Positions 26,774 through 35,968 are shown, numbered from the stretch's first letter. The stretch is DNA of 64,000 nucleotides from Prevotella sp. (GCA_022771265.1 JALFCG010000136.1:1-64000), one strand, 5' to 3'. A program made the numbers and translations. The notes: generated from the sequence alone by a model not told the origin.

Positions 26774-27029
26774 CTGCTTTTTCCTCGTTTCTGCAATAGT
26801 TGTCCGCAATAGTGAGCAAGGCTGTCCGGGATTTTGGATTTTTCGGCATTGCGCATAATAAAAACACGCGGGGTAACCCGGGTAACCGCGGTAACCGGAG
26901 GCTGTGGTTTTGCTGCATCGGGAGGAAAAAATTTTTGCCTCCCGAGGGTGGGATTTTGTATGGGTTACCCGGTTATCCCGGTTACCGCGGTTACCCCACG
27001 TGTTTTTGTTTTTTTAGGGTCGGATATAT

Positions 27030-27067
27030 ATAGTAGATTAATAATATATATATTATTAATCTACTAT
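27030..27067. repeat. 38-nt perfect AT-rich palindrome
   Basis: The left arm begins ATAGTAGATTAAT and the right arm ends ATTAATCTACTAT; the two 19-nt halves are exact reverse complements. Compared with 2425-2474 a G:C pair is replaced by A:T on both sides, and two AAT units are missing from each arm. Confidence 0.9.
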
Positions 27068-27358
27068 TCTCTAAATACAGAAACATAGCGGGTAACCGAG
27101 GTAACCGGGGTAACCAGGGTAACCGGTTGGTTCTACCGTTTTGCTACGGCTTTCTGTCTTTTCCCCGGAAAGTTTACTTTTTGTATGGACGAAGTTTATC
27201 TTTTGTGAAAATAAATTACTTTGTCTTTATTATATGGTTGTCTTGATTTTTCAATACAATCCGTCTTTCTCCATTGTCATGAGATGCCGATGTCGTCGCC
27301 GTCTTACCTCGAAATTTTGACCGCAAGAAGACCATATAGTCCTCTTAGAGGGGGCTAT

Positions 27359-27401
27359 TTAAGCGTTAGTGCGTGTGTTTCTCATGTGCATTGACGCTTA
27401 A
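27359..27401. other. Long imperfect hairpin in a 290-bp gene-free stretch
   Basis: TTAAGCGTTAGTGCGTGTG (27359-27377) can pair along its full length with 27383-27401, allowing G-U pairs, around a 5-nt loop TTTCT. It lies 13 nt beyond the stop of the phosphoesterase gene and could end that transcript, but no T-tract follows on either strand. The rest of 27127-27413 contains a small CCTCT/AGAGG hairpin near 27340 and nothing else I can identify. Confidence 0.5.
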
Positions 27402-27413
27402 GGTGTTTCATCC

Positions 27414-28544
27414 TTATCGTGAAGCGTGAATAGGCTTTGCTTCGTCGTTAACGTAGCAGTAGGTAGTGTTCTCAATGAGGAGGGCACGGCTTTTCTTTTT
27501 CTTTCGGTTCTTCCTGTTATCGACATTCACGGCTATGACCTTGCCGGAATGGAAGGCGGTCACTTCGTCGAAGATGGTGTGGCCTACGATGACGTGGTCA
27601 ACGTCGTAACGGCGGAGTACCATTGAGAGCGTGTCAGGTGATATGGGACGATAGCGGTCGTCGTTGCGGACCATGCCACGATACCATATCGGTCCCTGCG
27701 ATGAGAAGAGAAACCACGTGAGCGGACAGTCGGCACGCCGTTGTGACTTGTTGAGCCAAAGGCCGTGGCTCATCTGCTCGTTGACAGTGGGTATGGAGAG
27801 GTTGAGGTCGAGGAGGTCGCGACTGATGCCGGCATGTACAAAGAGGTTACGTCCTATGGTCTCCATGGTGTTGCGCGTGGCAATCCAGTGTCCGAGTTCC
27901 GACGCCCGCGACATGAGGTCGGGATATTCCATCAGCAGGCGTTCGGCAAGTAGCTTGTACTTGTCCTTTGTATAGCGGAGGTCGTTCATGAGCACCATTG
28001 GCTCATGGTTGCCGAGAAGGAAGTGTAGCGAGCCGCCCGCCTCCTCGGCTTCCTTCTCCAATTTGTAGAGAAGCCAGAATATCTGCGTGGCGTCTTTCCC
28101 GCGGTCCATCACGTCGCCTATGACGACGAGTCTGTTAGTGCCGTAAGTCCATCGGTAGTTGCCGTCGATGATGCCATTGCCCCTCAAGAGGCTTATGACA
28201 CAGTCGAGGTCGCCGTGTGGGTCGGACATGACGAACACTTTCCCGCTCATCTCGTATTGCCATTGTGGACGCTCCACGTGGTGAAGGCTGACGGTGAAAC
28301 GGTGGCGTCCGTCGTGGGAGACAACCTCGAAGGAGTAGTCGTCGGGTAGGGTGGCATAGGTAGTGTCGCGGATGTTTCCCTCGACATCAACCTCCACGAC
28401 CCTTGTGCTGCCGTCGATGGAGTGGATGATGTACGGTCCGTCGGCTGTGAGCTGCTGTTTGTCTTCATGAAGAGAAGCCTGCACGTTGGCAAGAGCCAAC
28501 ATGCAGACTATCAAAAAAAGAGACCGATGTAAAATAGTTTTCAT
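27414..28544 (-). CDS. Exported calcineurin-like metallophosphoesterase
   Basis: A 376-residue protein with a signal peptide (about residues 1-23, ending NVQAS). The metallophosphoesterase metal motifs appear in order: SDPHGDLD near residue 108, VVIGDVMDRG near 140, LLGNHEPM near 180 and VIVGHTIFDE near 320. This arrangement resembles Shewanella-like (SLP) protein phosphatases and diadenosine tetraphosphatase relatives. About 100 residues before the catalytic domain form an extra beta-rich segment. It starts 3 nt after the SusD stop, so it is probably the last gene of the SusC/SusD operon; a phosphatase in such a locus could release phosphate from a phosphorylated glycan, but that is inference. 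Confidence 0.85.
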   Translation of the reverse strand: MKTILHRSLFLIVCMLALANVQASLHEDKQQLTADGPYIIHSIDGSTRVVEVDVEGNIRDTTYATLPDDYSFEVVSHDGRHRFTVSLHHVERPQWQYEMSGKVFVMSDPHGDLDCVISLLRGNGIIDGNYRWTYGTNRLVVIGDVMDRGKDATQIFWLLYKLEKEAEEAGGSLHFLLGNHEPMVLMNDLRYTKDKYKLLAERLLMEYPDLMSRASELGHWIATRNTMETIGRNLFVHAGISRDLLDLNLSIPTVNEQMSHGLWLNKSQRRADCPLTWFLFSSQGPIWYRGMVRNDDRYRPISPDTLSMVLRRYDVDHVIVGHTIFDEVTAFHSGKVIAVNVDNRKNRKKKKSRALLIENTTYCYVNDEAKPIHASR

Positions 28545-28547
28545 GTA

Positions 28548-30026
28548 TTATTCTTCTATGGATGATGCATAAACGGGGTTTTGCTCCATATTGGCATTGG
28601 CGTCAATCTCTGCCTTTGGAACTGCGAGCACGCACTTGTAGTAGTCCCATGAGAACTTCATTTTCTCTGCCTTGGTGATGTAGTGCTTGGTGGAGCTTAC
28701 CTTTGACTGTCCGGAGACATCGTGACGGTCAACGATGCCGCCGTCGCGGAGTGCGTCGAAGAAGCGGTGTCCCTCGCCAACGAGCTCTTTCCTGCGTTCG
28801 GTCATTACGCGGTCGAGGGTGACCGTAGTGCCTTTGACGGTGTTGCCGGGATTGGCGCGTGTGACGATAGCGTCAAGATATTTCACAGCGTTGGCGTTGT
28901 CGCCGGTCTTCACTGCAGCCTCGGCGGCGTTGAGGTAGGTCTCGGAGAGACGCAGGAGAGGAATGTTGGCATCCATGATGTCCTCTCCGTCCTGCGGCTG
29001 GTACTTGTTGACGAATGCTCGCTTGCTGCTATACACGAGTAGCTTGAGGCGCACGTCCTTGGAGTCGCTGTTGAGCAGGGCGTGGAAGCTTGTGGTGAGA
29101 CAGATGTCCTTGTAGCCACTGGGTGAGTGAAGTCTGCCGAGCGACTCCTTGCCGGGGCTGTCGTCGGTGGTGTTGACGACTTCGAAGAGCACTTCACCCT
29201 TGGTGCCGTCGTTGGCATCGTTGCCCCATGCGGTGGCATATTCGGCATTTGTCCAGAGCTTGTAGCCTTCGGCTTCGGCTCCCTTGATGGCCTGTGATGC
29301 AACGTTGAGGGCTTCGGCGTCGTCGCCATGGTAGAGATAGACTCGGCTGAGCAGTGTCTGTGCTCCAAAGAGGTTGATGCGTCCTTTGTGGAATGCCTTT
29401 CCCTCGTCGTTGTCCATGGCGGCGATGGCTGCCTTGAGGTCGGTGATTACCTGCGTGTAACACTCTGCGACGGTGTTGCGCTTAGGTTTTGCTTCCTTGT
29501 CGAGGACGGTAGTGACGATGGGCACTCCGAGCGACGCTCCGTTGTCCTTCTTGTAAGGGTAGCCGTAGAATTTCGTAAGGTCGAAGAGCAGCATCGCCCT
29601 GAGGGCAAGAGCCTGTCCCTTGTAGTAGTCACGCAGTTCGGTGTCCTTGGTTTCCACGTTGTCAATCTTCGAGAGTATGATATTGCACAGTCCGATCATC
29701 TCGTAGGGATAAGCCCAGAAGGACGAAGGCGACGTGTCTTTGGTGAAGTTGAACGTGTAGTAGTTGCCCGTGCGCTTGGTTGAGCTGTAAGCCATCATGT
29801 CGTCGCCGCATGCGTCGCCGTAATAGACGAGTCGTCCGGAGTAGGCGTACGCGTTCTGCATGGTGGTGTAGATGCCGTTGAGCGTTATGTTGACGTCGGA
29901 TAAGATGTTGATGGACTTATCGGTCTCAACGGCTGTTGACGGTTCCATGTCGAGCCAGTTGTCGGAGCAAGAGGCTGCCGACAATGCCATGGTGCCGATG
30001 ATGATATATGATGATAATATTTTCAT
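28548..30026 (-). CDS. SusD/RagB-family glycan-binding lipoprotein
   Basis: A 492-residue outer-surface lipoprotein with signal ending LSAASC (Cys about residue 20) followed by SDNWLDMEPSTAVE, the usual SusD opening. TPR-like helices follow, including KGQALALRAMLLFDLTKFYG, a classic SusD motif. The C-terminal half contains RLSETYLNAAEAAVKTG and TERRKELVGEGHRFFDALR, both typical of the family. It pairs with the SusC transporter encoded 28 nt upstream and captures the glycan before import. The ligand cannot be read from the sequence; the linked esterases suggest an acylated polysaccharide. Confidence 0.95.
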   Translation of the reverse strand: MKILSSYIIIGTMALSAASCSDNWLDMEPSTAVETDKSINILSDVNITLNGIYTTMQNAYAYSGRLVYYGDACGDDMMAYSSTKRTGNYYTFNFTKDTSPSSFWAYPYEMIGLCNIILSKIDNVETKDTELRDYYKGQALALRAMLLFDLTKFYGYPYKKDNGASLGVPIVTTVLDKEAKPKRNTVAECYTQVITDLKAAIAAMDNDEGKAFHKGRINLFGAQTLLSRVYLYHGDDAEALNVASQAIKGAEAEGYKLWTNAEYATAWGNDANDGTKGEVLFEVVNTTDDSPGKESLGRLHSPSGYKDICLTTSFHALLNSDSKDVRLKLLVYSSKRAFVNKYQPQDGEDIMDANIPLLRLSETYLNAAEAAVKTGDNANAVKYLDAIVTRANPGNTVKGTTVTLDRVMTERRKELVGEGHRFFDALRDGGIVDRHDVSGQSKVSSTKHYITKAEKMKFSWDYYKCVLAVPKAEIDANANMEQNPVYASSIEE

Positions 30027-30054
30027 GATTTCCTAAATGTTTAAGACGTGGGGA

Positions 30055-33000
30055 TTAGAAATTGATGTTGATGCCGAAGGTCATGGTCTTCAGGGGTGGT
30101 GTGCCCCAGATGGCGGAACCGGCGCTGACTGCCTCGGGGTCGTACTGGTCGTAGCGTGCCCATGTCCAGAGGTTGTTGCCGGAAGCGTAGAGACGCACGT
30201 AGTCGAGGCCGAGACGTGAAGTCCACTCCTTGGGAAGGGTGAAGCCGAAGGTGAGGTTCTTCAGGCGGATGAAGTCGCTGCTGTGGAGACGGCGAGTGGT
30301 GGCGTAGCTGCTCATCGGGTAGTCGGGTTCCTCGACGAAGAGTTCATAGTCGGTGATGTCGCCGGGCTGTTTCCAAGAGTTCTTATAGTAGGCTGGAATG
30401 TTTGCCTCAAGGTCGTTGCCTCCGTGCTCGGTCTTCTGTGCCCAGTTGTCGTAGGAGTAGCCGCCGAACTGGTAGGAGAAGGTGAAGTTGAGGTCGAACC
30501 ACTTGTATCGCAGTGAGTTGACGAGACCTCCGGTGAAGTTTGGCTCGGCATGCTTCGTAGGTATGCGGTTAGCCTCGTCGGCATTTTCTGTCACTTCTTT
30601 CACGTAGTTGCCGTTGGCGTCCTTGGTGTTGGTATAGAACTGTGGACTGCCGTTTTCAGGATTGATGCCTGCGAACTCGATGAGGTAGAATGTCCGGTAT
30701 GAACTGCCGACCTTGTGAATCTGCGAACCGCTGATGATTTCCGTCTGTGTGCCGTCGAGGGTTACAATCTTGTTTTTGTTGTGTGAGAGGTTGAACGTAG
30801 TGGTCCAGCTGAAGTCCTTGGTCTCGATGTTGCGTGAAGTGATTTCGAGTTCCACACCCTGGTTCTTGACTTCGCCGATGTTGAGAAGGTAGCTGCCGAA
30901 GCCGGTGGTCATGGAGATGGGGTAGTCCATGAGCAGGTCCTTGGTGCGTCGGGTGTAGTATTCCACGGTCACATTGATTCTGTTCCAGAGGCTGAAGTCA
31001 ACTCCGATGTTGAGGTTGTGGTTGGTTTCCCAGGACAGTTTGTCGTTGGCAATCTGCGCGAGAGTGAAGGCTGGGTCGCCAATGTAGCTCTCGGAAACGT
31101 CGAGCAGGCCGTAATAGCCGAAATAGTCGGAGGGCAGGGTGCCGTTGACACCGTAAGATGCGCGGAGTTTAAGGTCGGTGAGCCATCCGCTGAGGGGCTT
31201 CATGAAGTCTTCCTCCATCATTCGCCATGCCGCTGACACTGACCAGAACTTGCCCCAGCGGTTGCCGGAAGCCAGTCGGGAGCTGCCGTCGGTACGGAAA
31301 CTGCCGCCGAGATAGTAGCGGTTCTTGTAGTCGTAGTTCACGCGGGTCAGATACGACACCAGGCGGGTGCGGGTGCTTGAGCCTCCGGCGTCGCCAACGG
31401 TTGCCCCGTTGCTGAGCGAAGGCTTGTTGTAAGTGGCGAAGTTCATGCGGTCGCCGCTGACGTAGTCGCGGTACTGGTCGTCAATCTCGTAGCCTGCAAG
31501 CAGGTCGAGATGGTGGTCGTCGGCAATGGTAGTCACATACGACAGTTGGTTAGCCCATACGAGCTTGCTTCGTTCGTAGATGTTCTTGTACATCTCGCCG
31601 TTGACATCGTCGCCGTTGGAGGTGCGCGGGTCGTTCCAGCTCTCGCCCTTGTTGATGTTGTAGTCGTAGCTCAGTGTTGACTTGAGCTTAAGGTTGGGTA
31701 TGAACTCATACTCGCCGTAGATGGTGTTGAAGTAGCGGGTTATGTATTCTCGGCGGGAGTCGTAGGTCTGTGAGAGCAAAGGGTTGCGGTCGTCGTTGCG
31801 TATGAAGTCACGGTTCCACGAGCCGTCCTCGTTATAAACGGGGTCGGAGGGAACGACGCAGTTCCTTGAGCTATAGAAGGGAGAGGTGTAGCTTGTACCC
31901 TCGCTATAGACGTCTTGGTTGACTTTTGAGAACAGCATGTTGGCGCCCAGGGTAAGGCGGTTGGTGGCTTTGTATTCGGCGTTAACCCTTCCGCTGACGC
32001 GCTCGAGCCCCGAATTGGCTGTGATGCCTTCCTGGTTCATGTAGGCAAGTGAGGTGTAGTACTTGAACCTTTCGGTGCCTCCTGACACTGACGCCTCGTA
32101 GTTCTGGTGGCTTCCTTTCTTGAAGAGGATGTCGTCCCAATCGATATATCCGCACCATGGGATGGGAGCGTAGTCGTCGATGGTTTCGTCGGCATGTTTC
32201 GTTGCCTCTTCTTCTGTTGCACCGTTATGCAGGATCTGTCCGGCCTTCAGTCCGTTGTAGATATACTCCCTGCGTTCCTCGCCGCTCATGATCGGGCGGT
32301 AGTCCATGGCGAAGTCAGAGAAGCCCCAGTCGGACTTGAGCGACACTGACGGTTTTCCCACCTTTCCTTTCTTCGTGGTGATGAGGATGACGCCATTGGC
32401 GGCACGCGAGCCGTAGAGCGATGCGGCGGCAGCGTCCTTGATGACGGTGATGTTCTCGATGTCAGAGGTGTTGATGGTGCTCATGATGTCGAGACCGGCA
32501 TCGGTGTCAAGTGTCGAGACATTGCCCGACATGGTAGGAACACCGTCAATGACGTAGAGGGGAGAGTTTGAGGCATTGAACGAGCCCATGCCACGGATGT
32601 TGATAGATGTGGCGGCGCCAGGCTGGCCTGATGACGAACTGATTTGTATGCCTGGAGCCGCACCTTGCAGTAGTCCGGAGAAGGAAACAGCGGGAACGTC
32701 CTTGAGCTGGCTTGTCTTTACTGTAGAGGCGGAACCGGCGTATGCCGACTTCTTGTAAGTGCCATAACCGGTAACCACGACTTCTTCAAGTAGTTGTTCG
32801 TTAGGTTTAAGCATGATGTTCAGCTCCTTGTTGCCTTCGGAAACCACGTCCTGTGAAACGAATCCAATGTAGGAGACGCTAAGAGTCGCCCGGCGCTTGT
32901 CGGTAAGGAGGTTGAAGCATCCGTCGATGTCGGTCACTGAACCGCTTCCTGTCCCTTTCACCATTACGCTGGCTCCGATGATAGGTTCGCCGGCATTGTC

Positions 33001-33384
33001 CATCACGCGTCCTGTGATTCTTCTCTTAGTGGCAAGTCTTGTTTCGGTAGCCTTTTCTTCGGCACCTTTCTCAAAGACCACTATCGACTTGTCGGAAACG
33101 ACCCTGTAGGCGAGGTCTCTTTTTTCAAACGCCTTGTCGAGGACATTATCCACCGTCACTTTTTTCATGTCGATGGTGATGTCTTTTCTCGCGTCGATAA
33201 TTTCATCCCGATAGGAGAAATGGTAGTTTGACTGACTTTCGATGACTGTGAACAGTCGCTTCAATGTGGCGTTTTTCACTTGAACAGTCACCGTCGGTTT
33301 GTGTTGGGCATAGACATTACCGCAACAAAACACTGCCATGAGCAGCAGCACGATGAGATGCTTCTTGTTTTTGTTTCTGTCCAT
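30055..33384 (-). CDS. SusC/RagA TonB-dependent transporter with N-terminal STN domain
   Basis: A 1109-residue outer-membrane importer. After the signal peptide (ending NVYAQ) comes an STN domain (about residues 30-105, NATLKRLFTVIESQSNYHF), which in such transporters contacts the FecR anti-sigma factor. Next is a carboxypeptidase-regulatory-like domain (RRITGRVMDNAGEPIIGASV), the plug with VVVTGYGTYKKSAYAG and NINIRGMGSFNAS-type motifs (about 205-340), and a long beta barrel ending in TFGININF. The frame is open to a TTG at 33420, but ATG 33384 gives a proper signal peptide. It is followed by SusD and preceded by FecR and sigma genes, so import and transcription are likely coupled. Confidence 0.95.
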   Translation of the reverse strand: MDRNKNKKHLIVLLLMAVFCCGNVYAQHKPTVTVQVKNATLKRLFTVIESQSNYHFSYRDEIIDARKDITIDMKKVTVDNVLDKAFEKRDLAYRVVSDKSIVVFEKGAEEKATETRLATKRRITGRVMDNAGEPIIGASVMVKGTGSGSVTDIDGCFNLLTDKRRATLSVSYIGFVSQDVVSEGNKELNIMLKPNEQLLEEVVVTGYGTYKKSAYAGSASTVKTSQLKDVPAVSFSGLLQGAAPGIQISSSSGQPGAATSINIRGMGSFNASNSPLYVIDGVPTMSGNVSTLDTDAGLDIMSTINTSDIENITVIKDAAAASLYGSRAANGVILITTKKGKVGKPSVSLKSDWGFSDFAMDYRPIMSGEERREYIYNGLKAGQILHNGATEEEATKHADETIDDYAPIPWCGYIDWDDILFKKGSHQNYEASVSGGTERFKYYTSLAYMNQEGITANSGLERVSGRVNAEYKATNRLTLGANMLFSKVNQDVYSEGTSYTSPFYSSRNCVVPSDPVYNEDGSWNRDFIRNDDRNPLLSQTYDSRREYITRYFNTIYGEYEFIPNLKLKSTLSYDYNINKGESWNDPRTSNGDDVNGEMYKNIYERSKLVWANQLSYVTTIADDHHLDLLAGYEIDDQYRDYVSGDRMNFATYNKPSLSNGATVGDAGGSSTRTRLVSYLTRVNYDYKNRYYLGGSFRTDGSSRLASGNRWGKFWSVSAAWRMMEEDFMKPLSGWLTDLKLRASYGVNGTLPSDYFGYYGLLDVSESYIGDPAFTLAQIANDKLSWETNHNLNIGVDFSLWNRINVTVEYYTRRTKDLLMDYPISMTTGFGSYLLNIGEVKNQGVELEITSRNIETKDFSWTTTFNLSHNKNKIVTLDGTQTEIISGSQIHKVGSSYRTFYLIEFAGINPENGSPQFYTNTKDANGNYVKEVTENADEANRIPTKHAEPNFTGGLVNSLRYKWFDLNFTFSYQFGGYSYDNWAQKTEHGGNDLEANIPAYYKNSWKQPGDITDYELFVEEPDYPMSSYATTRRLHSSDFIRLKNLTFGFTLPKEWTSRLGLDYVRLYASGNNLWTWARYDQYDPEAVSAGSAIWGTPPLKTMTFGININF

Positions 33385-33485
33385 TTGTTGTTGTTTTTTG
33401 TGATTAATAAATGGTGTCAATAAATCTCTCTACCATTATATACAACAATTACAGGACAATATACTATCGGGAACGGATATTTTTT

Positions 33486-34445
33486 TTAGTGAAGAGTGTA
33501 AGTGCTGCCCACGCGGATGACATTGATTTCAAACGAAAGTGACAGTACCTCAAGGGCTTCCCCTATGTTGGTGGCTGGAATGGTGCCGGAGAAAGTTTTT
33601 GTGAGATTTGACTTGTCGGTGACATTGATGTTGCAGCCGAAATTGGCCTCGATGGTGTTGATAACCTTTGACAGAGGCGCGCTGTTGAACGTCAGATAGC
33701 CATGGCTGATGGAAATGGGATGACTGCGAAGGTGCTCAACGGTGATGGCGCCCGTGTGATAGTCAACCATCGCGCGGTCGTGAGGCTCCAGCATTACTCT
33801 CTCGCCAGTGGAAGGGGAGTGAAGACTGACGCTGCCTTCCTCAAGATATAGTTCGGCATGGTCGTCGGTGCGGCGTGCCGAGAGGTTGAACAGTGTACCG
33901 AGCACGGTCACGTCGATATGTTTGTTGGAGATTACGAAGGGATGCTCCTTGTCGCTCTTGACGATGAAACGTGCCTCACCTTCAAAACTAACCTTCCTCT
34001 CGTCTTTGTAGAACGACTGTGGGACATATCTCAGGCGGGACTCATAGAACAATTTCACTTTCGTGCCGTCGGGAAGCATGACAGAGGCTTTCTCGCCCTT
34101 GCCGGTAGTGACGACGGTCTCGTCGTCAAGTCCTGACTGGCTTTCCATGTAAAAATAGACGGTGGCGAATGTAAGCAGTGGAATGGCAAGTATGGCAGCG
34201 TATTTCATGACGGAACGGAAAACGGAGTAGGAGTGACGCCTTCCGGTTTCGCGCTTCAGCCTTTTCCATACTTGCGACAGCTCATGGCAACCGTTTGTTG
34301 TCACGATAGTGTCGCTATCCATCCAGTCCTGCTCGATATGGCTTGCCAGTTCTTCGTCGCTCATTTCCCCCAGCTGCTGTTTCAGCATACCATACTCTGG
34401 AGAGGTAAGTCGGTCGGTACGATATTTCTTTATTAGTTGTCTCAT
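33486..34445 (-). CDS. FecR-type anti-sigma factor
   Basis: A 319-residue inner-membrane regulator. The cytosolic N-terminus (about 80 residues) would hold the sigma factor; one membrane helix follows (about 82-102, YAAILAIPLLTFATVYFYM). The periplasmic FecR domain includes VTTGKGEKASVMLPDGTKVKL and FEGEARFIVKSDKEHPFVI. The last 80 residues are a DUF4974-type domain (LTFNSAPLSKVINTIEANFG). It would sense glycan arrival through the STN domain of the SusC transporter encoded next to it, then release the sigma factor encoded 58 nt upstream. On the minus strand the gap before it contains two GATGTTAC direct repeats (34483-34502), possibly a regulatory site. Confidence 0.92.
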   Translation of the reverse strand: MRQLIKKYRTDRLTSPEYGMLKQQLGEMSDEELASHIEQDWMDSDTIVTTNGCHELSQVWKRLKRETGRRHSYSVFRSVMKYAAILAIPLLTFATVYFYMESQSGLDDETVVTTGKGEKASVMLPDGTKVKLFYESRLRYVPQSFYKDERKVSFEGEARFIVKSDKEHPFVISNKHIDVTVLGTLFNLSARRTDDHAELYLEEGSVSLHSPSTGERVMLEPHDRAMVDYHTGAITVEHLRSHPISISHGYLTFNSAPLSKVINTIEANFGCNINVTDKSNLTKTFSGTIPATNIGEALEVLSLSFEINVIRVGSTYTLH

Positions 34446-34503
34446 TTGTTTTATTTTATTATATATACATTATTGAAACGCAAATGTAACATCTTCGTAA
34501 CAT

Positions 34504-35073
34504 CTATTTAATAAATAATAACATAATAAGAGGTATCGTATCGGAAAGTAGTTCCCTCAGACGCTTCAAACCAGACGAGAGCTGGTTCCTGACCGTCTGG
34601 ATGCTAATGCCCATATCCTTTGCAATCTCCATTGGCGACAACTCTTCGAACTTGGCTTTTTCGACGATGAGTCTCTGTTGTCTGGGCAACTGCTGGATGT
34701 TATGCTGAACAAGCCTTAACAGTTCCTCGTACTCCAACAAAGAGACGCCTTCCGACCGCCGGTAATCGTTGACTTCCACATATTCCTCAAACACCGGAGA
34801 GTTCACCCTTGCCCTGAAGGCATTGATGAGCTGGCGTTTTGAAATCTGGAACAGAAGAGGGCGAAGGGAGTCAACATCCTGTAGCTTGTCGCGGTTGTTC
34901 CACAGACGGATGAACGCGTCATGCACGATTTCTTCCGCCTCTTCCGCTGACTTTGTGAATTGCATGGAATAGACGTAGAGTTCCTTGGAATATTTCCTGA
35001 ACACCTCTTCAAAAGCCTTTTGCGAATCATGGCGCAGGAGTTCAACAAGTTGACGGTCCGAATGAATGAACAT
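34504..35073 (-). CDS. ECF RNA polymerase sigma factor of the SusC/D locus
   Basis: A 189-residue sigma-70 ECF protein. Region 2 includes FRKYSKELYVYSMQFTKSAEEAEEIVHDAFIRLW, and region 4 is LPRQQRLIVEKAKFEELSPMEIAKDMGISIQTVRNQ. The hydrophobic C-terminal tail (DTIPLIMLLFIK) is typical of Bacteroidales sigma factors that work with FecR and SusC. Start chosen at ATG 35073; a TTG three codons upstream is less likely. FecR follows after 58 nt and the transporter thereafter, the standard cell-surface signalling arrangement. The esterase gene ends 39 nt upstream on the same strand and may be co-transcribed. Confidence 0.93.
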   Translation of the reverse strand: MFIHSDRQLVELLRHDSQKAFEEVFRKYSKELYVYSMQFTKSAEEAEEIVHDAFIRLWNNRDKLQDVDSLRPLLFQISKRQLINAFRARVNSPVFEEYVEVNDYRRSEGVSLLEYEELLRLVQHNIQQLPRQQRLIVEKAKFEELSPMEIAKDMGISIQTVRNQLSSGLKRLRELLSDTIPLIMLLFIK

Positions 35074-35112
35074 GGATGGCAAGCTAAAGAATGACGGGAG
35101 TTGAGACTTTGT

Positions 35113-35937
35113 TCAAAAGCTGTTGAGCCAGGTGCGCAGTTCCTGCATCATCTCAAGATGATAGGCAAAGGAGGTGCGGATGCCCCAGCCGTGACCGCCC
35201 GAAGGATAGACATGGAGGGAGGCAGGCACGTCGTGACGATAGCACTCGAAATAGTAGTTGACACCGTTGGCGGGCAACACGGCGTGGTCGTCGTCGCTCA
35301 ACGTGATGAATGCACGGGGAGTGACACGGGTGACCTGAAGGTCGTTGCTGTAGTCACGCTCGCTCTTCTTCTTAGCGTCCTTGCCGAGAAGGTTGTCGTG
35401 GGAGCCACGGTGGGTGAAACCGGGATCCATGGTGATGACAGGATAGAAGAGAATCTGGAAATTGGCGGCGGCGTCGCCACGGGAACGGGTGGCAACGGTG
35501 GAGGCAAGATGACCTCCTGCCGACGAACCCATGATGCCCACTTGGTCGGCATCGATGTTCCACTGCCTTGCATTGCGACGAACAAGGCGCATCGCCTCCT
35601 CGGCATCCTCAAGAGGCACTTGGGCCACACCGTGGGGCATGCGGTATTTCAGCACTACCGTGGCAATGCCCATGTTGTTGAAGAACGGAGCCCAGTCGTG
35701 GCCTTCATGGTTCATGGCAAGATGGCTGTAGCCGCCACCGGGACAGATGACTATACAACGTCCTGTGGCACGGTCGGCCTTCGGAAGGCTGACGAACACC
35801 TTGGCGGTGTCGGTGGGGTCGCCGTTGGAGGTTGGCGCTCCGTCGGGCCATAGAAGAAGTTCTGTGCCTTTTTGGGCAAAAGCCGTAGATGAGACGGCTA
35901 AAAGCAGGGCTGAAACTAACGATTTTACTTTATTCAT
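35113..35937 (-). CDS. Exported alpha/beta-hydrolase esterase
   Basis: A 274-residue protein with a signal peptide ending AFAQ. Catalytic triad candidates are Ser139 in GSSAG, Asp216 or Asp217 in LSDDDHA, and His249 in SGGHGWG; the oxyanion stretch CPGGGYSHLA is near residue 65. This set resembles the BD-FAE/acetyl-xylan-esterase-like group common in Bacteroidetes polysaccharide loci, which removes acetyl or feruloyl groups. It is placed just upstream of the sigma-FecR-SusC-SusD genes and back to back with a second esterase gene, strengthening the idea of an acylated glycan. Substrate not established. Confidence 0.88.
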   Translation of the reverse strand: MNKVKSLVSALLLAVSSTAFAQKGTELLLWPDGAPTSNGDPTDTAKVFVSLPKADRATGRCIVICPGGGYSHLAMNHEGHDWAPFFNNMGIATVVLKYRMPHGVAQVPLEDAEEAMRLVRRNARQWNIDADQVGIMGSSAGGHLASTVATRSRGDAAANFQILFYPVITMDPGFTHRGSHDNLLGKDAKKKSERDYSNDLQVTRVTPRAFITLSDDDHAVLPANGVNYYFECYRHDVPASLHVYPSGGHGWGIRTSFAYHLEMMQELRTWLNSF

Positions 35938-35960
35938 AGCTTTTTATAATAAATTTCTTG

Positions 35961-35968
35961 CAAAGATA
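35961..35968 (-). promoter_or_regulatory. Promoter -7 element for the esterase gene
   Basis: TATCTTTG on the minus strand, 24 nt upstream of the ATG at 35937. A probable divergent plus-strand -7 (TAATATTG, one mismatch) lies at 35981-35988, so the two esterase genes share a short control region of 80 bp. Confidence 0.6.

Larger units (their letters stand above)
26699..27126. repeat. Palindromic GGTAACC-array repeat element, copy 2
   Basis: Nearly identical to copy 1 over its first 140 nt, including the -7 element at 26766-26773. It lacks a stretch of roughly 35 nt present in copy 1 (about 2201-2240). Then come a GGTAACC block (26869-26897), a spacer with an inverted CGGGAGG/CCTCCCG pair, an inverted block (26962-27000), a 38-nt perfect AT palindrome (27030-27067) and another GGTAACC block (27088-27126). 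The end module seen in copies 1 and 3 is missing. Orientation relative to the smalltalk gene is the same as copy 1 relative to the HU remnant: the element is the upstream region. Confidence 0.85.
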
